NCBI GenBank assembly: GCA_002690445.1 | Contig: NZER01000042.1 | Span: 3,352-8,741, forward strand | Direction of reading: 5' to 3' | From: Candidatus Pacearchaeota archaeon | GTDB lineage: Archaea; Nanoarchaeota; Nanoarchaeia; Pacearchaeales; GW2011-AR1 | DNA: 5,390 nucleotides | Shown: piece by piece, positions 1 to 4,459 of the stretch | How positions within the stretch are numbered: the stretch's first letter is position 1 | How the letters are laid out: the number at the start of each line of letters is the position of its first letter | Program-made: the position numbers and the translations under genes | The notes under the pieces: model-generated | Seen by the model: only the letters and a program-made list of their open reading frames with translations | The model's database searches: none | What the model was told of the DNA's origin: nothing

Positions 1-13
1 CTTAAAAAACCCC

Positions 14-41
14 TTGACAAATCTGAAAAATCTGGTATATT
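14..41 (+). promoter_or_regulatory. Promoter P1, sigma70-type, for the rIIB-like gene
   Basis: A perfect -35 TTGACA (14-19) is followed after 16 bp by TATATT (36-41), with a TGG directly before it that makes an extended -10. Transcription should start near position 48, leaving a leader of about 35 nt that is A/G-rich (AAAGAAAGAAAG) and has no clear Shine-Dalgarno sequence before the ATG at 83. The spacer carries TCTGAAAAA, shared at the same offset with promoters P2 (2086) and P3 (2579). Confidence 0.8.
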
Positions 42-82
42 AGAAGTATAGAAGTTATTAAAGAAAGAAAGACACACAGAAT

Positions 83-907
83 ATGAATCCATATATCCTG
101 ACAGACGAATCCTTAACAGTCGTAATCGACGGTAAGGCACATACAATGAACCATGACCATCCTGCATGGCTTCAAGCAAAAGAAGCATTGCAGCATGACG
201 ATTGGGATAGACTGTCCAATCTCTTTGAGGTTGACAAAGCAGTTGACGATTACTTTGATGCGGAAGCGCAAATCGAAGTAAAAGATGGCGGCGTATTTTT
301 CGCTGGCGAATCCGTACACAACTTGGTTGTAGAACGTATCCTCTCCTTTATGCGCGGAGGATTGCCGTACAAGCCTCTTGTGAAGTTCCTTGGCAAGTTG
401 ATGGACAACCCATCCAGACGCGCCGTAGATGAGCTTTACACGTTCTTGGAGCATAAGAATATGCCCATTACAGCAGAGGGCAACTTCCTTGCGTACAAAG
501 GCGTGAATAATGATTTCACGGACAATTACAGTGGGAAGCATGACAACTCCGTTGGGCAAACGCTCTCAATGCGCCGTAGCGGCGTGTGTGATGATGCCCG
601 TCACGGTTGTTCTTCCGGTTTCCATGCTGGTAGCTATGATTACGCCAAGGGTTATGCCTCTGGTGGAGGCAACCTAATGGTTGTAGAAATCAACCCTGCT
701 GACGTTGTGAGCGTTCCTTACGATTGCGAGTGTCAGAAGTTGCGTACAGCCGAATATAAGGTTGTAGGGCATTATGAGACGATTGAAGCACCCCCCTTGG
801 AGGAAGGTCGCGAATCCTACGTCGATTGGGACGATGGATATGAGAACGACTTTGACAAGGGCTTTAACGAAGGCTACGAAGCCGCCAAGGATGAGCTTGG
901 TTACTAA
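83..907 (+). CDS. rIIB: rIIB-like phage protein
   Basis: This 274-aa protein resembles the RIIB-like family found in T4 and many environmental phages. In T4, RIIA and RIIB act at the membrane during rapid-lysis control and exclusion by lambda Rex; the molecular activity of the wider family is unknown. The family signature lies at residues 125-230: FLAYKGV (135-141), a D..YSG..DN..G stretch (147-158), an R..VCDD segment (165-171), CSSGFHAGSYDYA (176-188), then VEINPADVVSVPYD (201-214) and a K-x-R...Y.V segment (219-227). The N-terminal 120 residues are less conserved, and the C-terminal tail (about 248-274) is acidic with aromatic-glycine repeats (DDGY, DKGF, NEGY). The start at 83 is the first ATG after promoter P1; there is no Shine-Dalgarno sequence. 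The gene stands alone between P1 and a strong terminator, so it is monocistronic. The usual partner rIIA is not in this window. Family assignment is from recognised motifs, not a search. Confidence 0.8.
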   Translation: MNPYILTDESLTVVIDGKAHTMNHDHPAWLQAKEALQHDDWDRLSNLFEVDKAVDDYFDAEAQIEVKDGGVFFAGESVHNLVVERILSFMRGGLPYKPLVKFLGKLMDNPSRRAVDELYTFLEHKNMPITAEGNFLAYKGVNNDFTDNYSGKHDNSVGQTLSMRRSGVCDDARHGCSSGFHAGSYDYAKGYASGGGNLMVVEINPADVVSVPYDCECQKLRTAEYKVVGHYETIEAPPLEEGRESYVDWDDGYENDFDKGFNEGYEAAKDELGY

Positions 908-919
908 TTAGTCAGGACA

Positions 920-969
920 AAGGTTGGGGTTTGGGTTTCGTTGTTTCCCCAAGCCCCGACCTTCTTTTT
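920..969 (+). terminator. Strong rho-independent terminator after rIIB
   Basis: A 16-bp stem pairs 920-935 with 948-963 around a 12-nt loop and is followed by CTTTTT (964-969). Two pairs are U·G wobbles (925·958 and 930·953). On the opposite strand these become C·A mismatches, so the hairpin is strongest for + strand transcripts and ends the rIIB message. Confidence 0.9.
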
Positions 970-1002
970 AAGATTGAATATTTATTTAAATTTTATCGTA
1001 AC

Positions 1003-1203
1003 ATGAGTGTAATCCAAAATATGCAGTCGTTAGTATTAACCTCTCACATGGAAAAATGGTTGGAAGATATGCGACATGAAAAAGGTCTTTACCACATGAT
1101 GTACGATAAAGATTCTATTGCTAAATTTGCACAAGAGTTTGAACTTGATAACAAGCAATCCAAAAGAGCGATAGATGATTGGTACACAGAGCGTGGAGAC
1201 TAA
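1003..1203 (+). CDS. Hypothetical protein, 66 aa, helical and charged
   Basis: I do not recognise this protein. The frame opens further upstream, but the only ATG that clears the rIIB terminator is at 1003; a TTG at 931 would sit inside the terminator stem. No Shine-Dalgarno sequence precedes it. Residues 37-62 (DSIAKFAQEF... then KRAIDDW) have the spacing of a small helix-turn-helix: Ile39, Ala40, Ala43, Leu48 and Ile57 would be the core. DNA binding is therefore possible but only inferred. The stop is two bases before the next start, so the two genes should be co-transcribed. No convincing promoter was found between the terminator and this start; AT-rich TTGAAT at 974 lacks a well-placed -10. 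Confidence 0.6.
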   Translation: MSVIQNMQSLVLTSHMEKWLEDMRHEKGLYHMMYDKDSIAKFAQEFELDNKQSKRAIDDWYTERGD

Positions 1204-1205
1204 AT

Positions 1206-1490
1206 ATGCCGTTTAAAAGAAAACCAGTAGTGACGGTAGGGGTTGGAGATTGGAAAGTGTCCGTACCAAATCCACCCAAACACGCCACACACGCTCGCCT
1301 TGTTTGCGACAAAGACCCTCTTGAAAAAGGCAGGGCTAAAATCGCGGTACTTCCCATAGCAGACATTAAATGTTTTGAAGGTGTTTCTGGATGGTTTCAA
1401 TATATCAGAATGAACAAACAAAGAAAGGTTCTTGAAGAATATACTGGTGAATGGTATTGGAACGGGAGAGAAGTAGAAGGGATTGAATAA
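1206..1490 (+). CDS. Hypothetical protein, 94 aa, basic N-terminus
   Basis: I do not recognise this protein. It starts at the ATG at 1206, two bases after the previous stop, and has one of the few clear Shine-Dalgarno sequences in the window: GGAG at 1195-1198, 7 nt upstream, inside the end of the preceding gene. That supports translational coupling and argues against a GTG start at 1179. The N-terminus is basic (FKRK). The body contains probable beta strands (VVTVGVGDWKVSV at 8-20, KIAVLP at 45-50) and a Trp/Tyr-rich C-terminal part (GEWYWNG at 81-87). Only two cysteines are present (34, 56), so a zinc site is unlikely. No membrane segment is seen. The function is unknown. Confidence 0.65.
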   Translation: MPFKRKPVVTVGVGDWKVSVPNPPKHATHARLVCDKDPLEKGRAKIAVLPIADIKCFEGVSGWFQYIRMNKQRKVLEEYTGEWYWNGREVEGIE

Positions 1491-1515
1491 GATTTAACAA
1501 CCTACAAATAAGGGC

Positions 1516-1541
1516 AACCTACACCCGCAAAGGGGTTTTTT
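1516..1541 (+). terminator. Weak terminator-like hairpin with U-tract
   Basis: CCC (1524-1526) can pair with GGG (1532-1534) over a GCAAA loop, with an outer AAC/GTT (1516-1518 with 1535-1537) across a 5-nt bulge, followed by a T6 run (1536-1541). It lies 26 bp after the stop of the 94-aa gene, where a terminator is expected. The stem is short and interrupted, so it may only be partly effective. Confidence 0.45.
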
Positions 1542-1583
1542 AATATATGAAAGCGTCCTTTGTAATATACAGAAAGGAATATT

Positions 1584-1664
1584 ATGGTTGTTTTTGCTAT
1601 ATTTATATGTTGGTTTATCTTTGGAACTGCTTACCATGTTTGGAAGCAGGGACGGAACAGCTAA
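1584..1664 (+). CDS. Small single-span membrane peptide, 26 aa
   Basis: This short open frame has a good Shine-Dalgarno sequence, AGAAAGGA (1571-1578), 5 nt before ATG. Residues 2-20 are almost entirely hydrophobic (MVVFAIFICWFIFG at the start, through Val19-Trp20), followed by a short polar tail with Lys21 and Arg24. That is the usual shape of a small membrane peptide with its C-terminus in the cytoplasm. It follows the terminator-like hairpin and precedes a long non-coding region. No function can be assigned; tiny phage membrane peptides include lysis and superinfection factors, but nothing here points to either. A competing 43-codon frame starting at 1547 overlaps it but has no ribosome binding site. 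Confidence 0.5.
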   Translation: MVVFAIFICWFIFGTAYHVWKQGRNS

Positions 1665-1719
1665 ACATACTTAATTAACTAAAAAAGGTTAGATTATTAT
1701 TAATTATTATTCAGAAGTA

Positions 1720-1754
1720 GGGGGGCGTTGTGAGTGGGAATGTGGGAAAGTGGG
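1720..1754 (+). other. G-rich motif able to form a G-quadruplex
   Basis: Four G-runs on the + strand (G6 at 1720-1725, G3 at 1736-1738, 1744-1746 and 1752-1754) are separated by loops of 10, 5 and 5 nt. The motif sits alone in otherwise A/T DNA about 60 bp after the small membrane peptide gene. The first loop is long for a stable two-layer or three-layer quadruplex, but splitting the G6 run gives other foldings. Confidence 0.45.
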
Positions 1755-1757
1755 TAG

Positions 1758-1917
1758 TATTTAACATTTATTTAATCAAATATCAAGCATTATTTTTCTT
1801 ATTTATATGTTTATTTTCACTTATACCAATTCAAATACTAATTAATTATCTCCTAATATAGACTAAATATCAATACAATAAAATCAATTTCAAATTTTTT
1901 TACTAAAATGTTAAATA
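1758..1917. repeat. 12-bp inverted repeat pair
   Basis: TATTTAACATTT (1758-1769) is matched exactly by its reverse complement at 1906-1917, 136 bp apart. The bases are nearly all A/T, so some of this match is expected by chance in DNA of this composition. Confidence 0.4.
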
Positions 1918-1937
1918 TATTAAAACTAGAGCGGCCC

Positions 1938-1995
1938 AATAAATATTACTAATTATTTAGATTTACCGCCGAATAAATATTACTAATTATTTAGA
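1938..1995. repeat. Tandem 24-bp direct repeat with internal dyad
   Basis: Two exact 24-bp copies (1938-1961 and 1972-1995) sit 34 bp apart, centre to centre. Each holds TAAATA and TATTTA arms around an 8-nt centre, so each unit is itself a partial palindrome. Each copy is preceded by a short G/C block (GCGGCCC and CCGCCG) that stands out from the surrounding A/T. A third partial copy of the core, TACTAATTA, is at 1836. The layout fits protein-binding sites such as iterons or operators. Confidence 0.65.
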
Positions 1996-2085
1996 AAGTT
2001 TTTGGCTTTTTAATAGTGATAATGATGATTTTAAATGTAATTAATAGTATAGGAAAATATACAAGTTTTTTAAGTAATTTTAATA

Positions 2086-2113
2086 TTGCATTTTCTAAAA
2101 AACCCTGTATACT
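2086..2113 (+). promoter_or_regulatory. Promoter P2, same class as P1 and P3
   Basis: TTGCAT (2086-2091), a 16-bp spacer and TATACT (2108-2113). The spacer carries TCTAAAAAA at the offset where P1 and P3 have TCTGAAAAA. The ATG at 2123 lies nine bases after the -10, so transcription starting about 7 bp past the -10 leaves a leader of only a few bases. Confidence 0.7.
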
Positions 2114-2122
2114 AGAGTTACA

Positions 2123-2335
2123 ATGAGTAAACGAATGGCAAAACTGTACGAGAAGGCGTGGAACCAAACCGTGGAAGGTCTTAGTGACTGGAAGAAAGGC
2201 ATTATTATTAACAATTTTCCATATGAAGAGCGATGTGATAAAGATGTCTCAGACGAGGTTGCGCGTACAGCAGCGCGTCTAGCAGAGAAATGGGACGCAG
2301 AACTTAAAGGCAAAGTTACCACTCCCGCCCCCTAA
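2123..2335 (+). CDS. Hypothetical protein, 70 aa, possible relative of the next gene
   Basis: I do not recognise this protein. It begins at the first ATG after promoter P2 with no Shine-Dalgarno sequence and an almost absent leader. The product is charged and mostly helical by appearance: a basic N-terminal helix with two Trp (13, 23), an IIINN motif (27-31), then a helical segment DEVARTAARLAEKW (44-57) and a Pro-rich end. The next protein has the same order: IIINN, a Pro shortly after, then 18 residues and R-L-x-E at exactly the same distance from that Pro. The two may descend from one gene. The gap to the next start is 19 bp, so both probably share P2. Confidence 0.65.
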   Translation: MSKRMAKLYEKAWNQTVEGLSDWKKGIIINNFPYEERCDKDVSDEVARTAARLAEKWDAELKGKVTTPAP

Positions 2336-2354
2336 TATAGTAACAATTAATATA

Positions 2355-2558
2355 ATGAAAATTAAAGATTACCGCAAAGACGATAAATATTGGAAATTAC
2401 ATAAAGAAATTTATTTTGATGAGCTTGACACTCTCGATTTTGAAATTAAGAATATTATAATTAACAATCCCCATAGCGGAACAGCTAAAAGATTCAACAA
2501 AAATGTAGAGGTGTTGATTGCAGAGCGGCTTAAAGAAAGTGATAATCATATCCAATAA
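2355..2558 (+). CDS. Hypothetical protein, 67 aa, possible relative of the previous gene
   Basis: I do not recognise this protein. The N-terminal half is rich in Lys, Asp and aromatic residues (MKIKDYRKDDKYWKLH); the centre has IIINN (34-38) followed by Pro39, and the C-terminal helix ends in ERLKE (57-61). This matches the order and the Pro-to-Arg spacing of the 70-aa protein just upstream, and the codons for the shared motif are nearly the same bases (ATTAT-ATTAACAAT in both). No Shine-Dalgarno sequence or separate promoter is visible, so it probably depends on P2. It is followed by about 20 bp of A/T before promoter P3. No catalytic or metal-binding motif is seen. Confidence 0.6.
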   Translation: MKIKDYRKDDKYWKLHKEIYFDELDTLDFEIKNIIINNPHSGTAKRFNKNVEVLIAERLKESDNHIQ

Positions 2559-2578
2559 AAATTAATTATTATTTGTGC

Positions 2579-2606
2579 TTGCAATTTCTGAAAAAACCTG
2601 TATGAT
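2579..2606 (+). promoter_or_regulatory. Promoter P3, leaderless arrangement
   Basis: TTGCAA (2579-2584), a 16-bp spacer with TCTGAAAAAA, and TATGAT (2601-2606). The ATG at 2613 follows after six bases, exactly where transcription should begin, so the mRNA is predicted to be leaderless. An overlapping GATATAA (2604-2610) could shift the -10 but would place the start inside the gene. Confidence 0.75.
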
Positions 2607-2612
2607 ATAAGT

Positions 2613-2846
2613 ATGGCAAGAGGAAAGACAAAAGGTGCTGGGAGTTTCGTTCAAGTAAACCTACGCGAACTGAACAGAGTCCTTAAAGAAGATGCGACGA
2701 TTATTATATCTCGTAGATTCGCAGAGACACTCTCATTAGAGACTGATAATTTTTCCGCTACCACTAACAACATTGAAGCTCAAACCCCTGTCAAGATTAA
2801 GACAGAACAGCTTCAACCCGTAGAGGTAGACAAAGAGAATTGGTAA
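2613..2846 (+). CDS. Hypothetical protein, 77 aa
   Basis: I cannot name this protein. Residues 1-42 look like a compact folded part: a basic, Gly-rich start (MARGKTKGAGSF), VNLRELNRVLKED (15-27), then a strand and helix TIIISRRFAETLSL (29-42). The rest (43-77) is polar, Thr/Asn/Gln-rich and probably disordered. The start is fixed by promoter P3: the ATG is six bases after the -10 box and no upstream Shine-Dalgarno sequence could be transcribed. The RuvB-like gene begins 26 bp downstream with no promoter of its own in between, so the two form an operon. A role alongside that ATPase is suggested only by position. Confidence 0.65.
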   Translation: MARGKTKGAGSFVQVNLRELNRVLKEDATIIISRRFAETLSLETDNFSATTNNIEAQTPVKIKTEQLQPVEVDKENW

Positions 2847-2872
2847 GAAACTAACATACATATAAACCTACA

Positions 2873-3835
2873 ATGAAACGACCTAACAGATTCCCCGCTA
2901 TTGTCGGGCAAGAGATTGCAAAGCGCAAACTAAATTTCCATTTGGATAATTTTGAAGCATCCAACATCATACCTCACCTTCTATTTATTGCACCAAAGGG
3001 TTGTGGCAAGACTACGTTAGCCAAAGCAGCAGGACAAAATCTTATAGACAGAGAGAGTGGCAAGCCAAAGACCTTCCTTGAGATTAACTGTTCAACCCTC
3101 AAGTCTGTACCGCAATTTATCAATCAAGTTGTTGTGCCGCATATTAGCAACAGGGAAGTAACCGTTCTATTTGACGAAGCAAGCGAACTTCCCAAACCTA
3201 TTTCAATGATGCTGCTCACCGTGTTGAACCCCAATCCAGAGAACCGCACGACATTCTCCTTTGAGGATTATGTAATGGATTTTGATTATAGGAGGCAGTC
3301 GTTCATGTTCGCTACAACAGAAGCGCACAAATTATTTCATGCTTTGATTGACCGTTGTGACCGCATTGACTTGGAAGAATATACTATGGATGAACTGGCG
3401 CAGATTATCCGGTACAATGTAAAAATGATTGAATTAGATTGTGATGATGATGTGCTTGCGGATATTGCTCCCGTTCTGCGTGGTAATGCTCGCGCAGCAC
3501 AAAAGATGGCAAACAACATGAAAAATTATCTGCTACGCACCAAGGGCAAGAAGTTTAACAGTGATGATTGGAAGGCGTTAAAACACGCACTAGGTATTCT
3601 CCCTTTGGGGTTGTCTCGTATTGAATTACAAATCCTCCGCGCACTAGCAGAGAAGAAGGAGTCAAGTCTGACCAACCTATCTGCCAAGACAGGACTCACC
3701 GTACAATGTATCCGTCAAGACTTTGAATTATATATTCAGAAACATAACCTAATGGAAATTACAACTGGTGGTCGGTCACTTACCAGCACCGGACATAAGT
3801 ATTTAGAAGATTTAGGTAGTAAGGTAAAGCCCTGA
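2873..3835 (+). CDS. RuvB-like AAA+ ATPase (Holliday junction branch migration type)
   Basis: This 320-aa protein is close to the usual RuvB length (about 335 aa) and keeps the RuvB domain order. The N-terminal VGQ motif (11-13) leads into Walker A APKGCGKT (40-47, first Gly replaced by Ala), Walker B VTVLFDE (96-102), a hairpin-like insert (about 118-140), sensor 1 FMFATTE (144-150), an arginine finger in LIDRCDR (Arg161) and sensor 2 LRGNAR (202-207). A winged-helix domain follows (about 242-315), starting LGLSRIELQIL and ending in GGRSLTSTGHKYL, which parallels the end of RuvB. Known RuvB proteins form hexamers that move Holliday junctions with RuvA; no RuvA or RuvC is encoded here. It could recruit host RuvA or act as a loader on its own; a clamp-loader-like ATPase is the main alternative. 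It is in an operon with the 77-aa gene. It lacks a Shine-Dalgarno sequence, and its stop is CCC-TGA with an open +1 frame behind it. Confidence 0.8.
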   Translation: MKRPNRFPAIVGQEIAKRKLNFHLDNFEASNIIPHLLFIAPKGCGKTTLAKAAGQNLIDRESGKPKTFLEINCSTLKSVPQFINQVVVPHISNREVTVLFDEASELPKPISMMLLTVLNPNPENRTTFSFEDYVMDFDYRRQSFMFATTEAHKLFHALIDRCDRIDLEEYTMDELAQIIRYNVKMIELDCDDDVLADIAPVLRGNARAAQKMANNMKNYLLRTKGKKFNSDDWKALKHALGILPLGLSRIELQILRALAEKKESSLTNLSAKTGLTVQCIRQDFELYIQKHNLMEITTGGRSLTSTGHKYLEDLGSKVKP

Positions 3836-3926
3836 TGTCGTTGGCAGTCTGTTGAAGGACAAGCCCGTACACGCAATCAACGGTACTTACTATCGACCTT
3901 TAATAAAAATAAAATATGAAAAATAA
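3830..3926 (+). other. Possible +1 frameshift extension of the RuvB-like gene
   Basis: The last codons of the ATPase are AAG-CCC-TGA. Slipping one base forward on CCC, which becomes CCT, would continue into GAT and add 30 residues before TAA at 3924-3926; the extension begins DVVGSLLKDKPVHAINGTYY. The DNA from 3836 to about 3898 keeps the base composition and codon style of the ATPase gene, then turns abruptly A/T-rich. The zero frame after TGA also stays open for about 27 codons, so open frame alone is weak evidence. Alternatives are a recent disabling mutation, a sequencing indel, or non-coding DNA. Confidence 0.35.
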
Positions 3927-4077
3927 AATACAAAAAATAAATGATGAGGCTAATAAACTATTTAGAGATAAAGTATTTATACCAATGACAACATTTGTAG
4001 TTACGTTGTTAGTATTTACTATATTACTTGATTGTACATTTCAATTAATAGATGCAATAGATTGGATAACATTATGA
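3916..4077 (+). CDS. Small single-span membrane protein, 53 aa
   Basis: I do not recognise this protein. It has a charged N-terminal helix (MKNKIQKINDEANKLFRDK), then a hydrophobic segment at about 21-39 (FIPMTTFVVTLLVFTILL) and a short acidic tail (FQLIDAIDW). By the positive-inside rule the N-terminus faces the cytoplasm. Its stop overlaps the next start as ATGA (4074-4077), a clear sign of translational coupling. Every isoleucine codon is ATA, whereas the ATPase upstream uses mostly ATT and ATC, so this pair appears to have a different origin. No Shine-Dalgarno sequence or promoter is evident before the ATG at 3916; expression may depend on read-through from P3. A membrane protein paired with a small soluble partner could be a toxin-antitoxin or holin-like unit, but no motif supports either. 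Confidence 0.6.
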   Translation: MKNKIQKINDEANKLFRDKVFIPMTTFVVTLLVFTILLDCTFQLIDAIDWITL

Positions 4078-4259
4078 AACAAATAGACCTAATAGAAGCG
4101 AGAGAACAAATGCAAGAAGAAATAATATGTTTTATAGATTCATATGGATTTATTAGTCATCCAGAATTTATTAAAGATAATGCTTGCCAAATAGTAGTAG
4201 AAAGCTTTAATGATTTAATAGATAAATATCTTGAAGCTAAATGTGCTGGAGATAAATAA
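4074..4259 (+). CDS. Hypothetical acidic protein, 61 aa, coupled to the membrane protein
   Basis: I do not recognise this protein. It begins at the ATG that shares four bases with the previous stop; a longer reading from 4032 would run inside the membrane-protein gene and is less likely. The sequence is rich in Glu, Asp and Ile and looks fully helical (IEAREQMQEEIICFIDSYG at 7-25, then ESFNDLIDKYLEAK at 43-56). Three cysteines (19, 38, 57) are spread out and do not form a zinc motif. ATA isoleucine codons dominate, as in its partner. The pair is closed by the terminator at 4307-4332. Confidence 0.6.
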   Translation: MKQIDLIEAREQMQEEIICFIDSYGFISHPEFIKDNACQIVVESFNDLIDKYLEAKCAGDK

Positions 4260-4306
4260 CAATTCAATAACAATTCAATAATAACCTAATAAGAACCTAA
4301 TAACGA

Positions 4307-4332
4307 CCCCGTCAACAAGATGGGGATTTTTT
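4307..4332 (+). terminator. Rho-independent terminator
   Basis: CCCCGTC (4307-4313) pairs with GATGGGG (4319-4325) over an AACAA loop, with one G·U pair, followed by ATTTTTT (4326-4332). It ends the 2613-4259 transcription block. The 47 bp between the last stop and the stem hold short A/T repeats (CAATTCAATAA and AACCTAATAA, each twice). Confidence 0.85.
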
Positions 4333-4355
4333 GTGAGTAAGTTTTGAATTTTTTG

Positions 4356-4406
4356 CTTGTAAGTTGGTAAAAAACGCGCAGCACGCCGGATGCCAACTTA
4401 CTTAAG
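4356..4406. repeat. Inverted repeat upstream of promoter P4
   Basis: GTAAGTTGG (4359-4367) and CCAACTTAC (4393-4401) are exact reverse complements 25 bp apart. With a 2-nt bulge, CTT (4356-4358) also pairs with AAG (4404-4406). The enclosed loop is strikingly G/C-rich (ACGCGCAGCACGCCGGATG) between A/T flanks. There is no T-run after it, so it is not a terminator. It ends 18 bp before the -35 of P4, a fitting place for an operator or activator site. Confidence 0.55.
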
Positions 4407-4410
4407 AAAG

Positions 4411-4419
4411 TTATTCACA
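4411..4419 (+). promoter_or_regulatory. Single DnaA-box-like 9-mer
   Basis: TTATTCACA matches the DnaA box consensus TTATNCACA exactly. It lies six bases before the -35 of P4. A near match on the other strand is at 4332-4340 (TGTGAGTAA, one base off). A lone box of this kind could arise by chance in a window this size. Confidence 0.3.
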
Positions 4420-4424
4420 ATGCC

Positions 4425-4453
4425 TTGACAAAGTGACGTTTATGTGGTATATT
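4425..4453 (+). promoter_or_regulatory. Promoter P4, extended -10, leaderless arrangement
   Basis: TTGACA (4425-4430), a 17-bp spacer ending in TGG, and TATATT (4448-4453). The ATG at 4460 is six bases after the -10, at the expected transcription start, so the mRNA should be leaderless. Unlike P1 to P3, the spacer has no TCTnAAAAA element. Confidence 0.8.
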
Positions 4454-4459
4454 GTATCA

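Larger units (their letters stand above)
1665..2085 (+). other. Very AT-rich non-coding region with repeats, candidate origin or control region
   Basis: About 420 bp with no supportable gene on either strand, and the most AT-rich stretch of the window. It contains, in order, a run of TTATTA/TTAATTA repeats (1690-1712), a G-rich quadruplex-like motif (1720-1754), a pair of 12-bp inverted repeats (1758-1769 and 1906-1917), three copies of TACTAATTA (1836, 1947, 1981) and a 24-bp direct repeat (1938-1961, 1972-1995). Clustered repeats in easily melted DNA between two transcription units are typical of phage or plasmid replication origins, but no initiator gene or clear DnaA box lies inside it. 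An origin is inference. Confidence 0.5.

Noticed and set aside
113..559. Reverse-strand open frame of 148 codons inside rIIB
   Set aside because: The sense strand encodes conserved rIIB motifs over the same bases, and no reverse promoter or ribosome site is seen.
931..1002. TTG-start extension of the 66-aa protein
   Set aside because: The extra 24 codons lie in the rIIB terminator hairpin and its U-tract.
1547..1678. 43-codon frame overlapping the 26-aa membrane peptide
   Set aside because: It has no ribosome binding site and no plausible domain; the overlapping frame has both a Shine-Dalgarno sequence and a clear membrane segment.
1665..2085. tRNA, CRISPR array or insertion sequence in the long non-coding region
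   Set aside because: No cloverleaf, no regular repeat-spacer pattern (only two copies of the 24-mer), and no transposase or terminal repeats were seen.
2315..2344. GTTAC/GTAAC inverted repeat around the stop of the 70-aa gene as a terminator
   Set aside because: The stem is only 5 bp with a 20-nt loop and is not followed by a T-run.
3833..3916. TGA read as an amino acid (alternative genetic code) to extend the ATPase
   Set aside because: TGA also ends the 53-aa and 64-aa genes in sensible places, including an ATGA overlap and a stop inside a promoter, so it behaves as a normal stop.
4032..4073. Upstream ATG for the 61-aa protein
   Set aside because: It lies inside the membrane-protein frame; the ATGA overlap at 4074 is a standard coupled start and keeps both genes intact.
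4433..4459. GTG-start extension of the zinc-ribbon protein
   Set aside because: It lies between the -35 and the predicted transcription start of P4, so it would not be in the mRNA.
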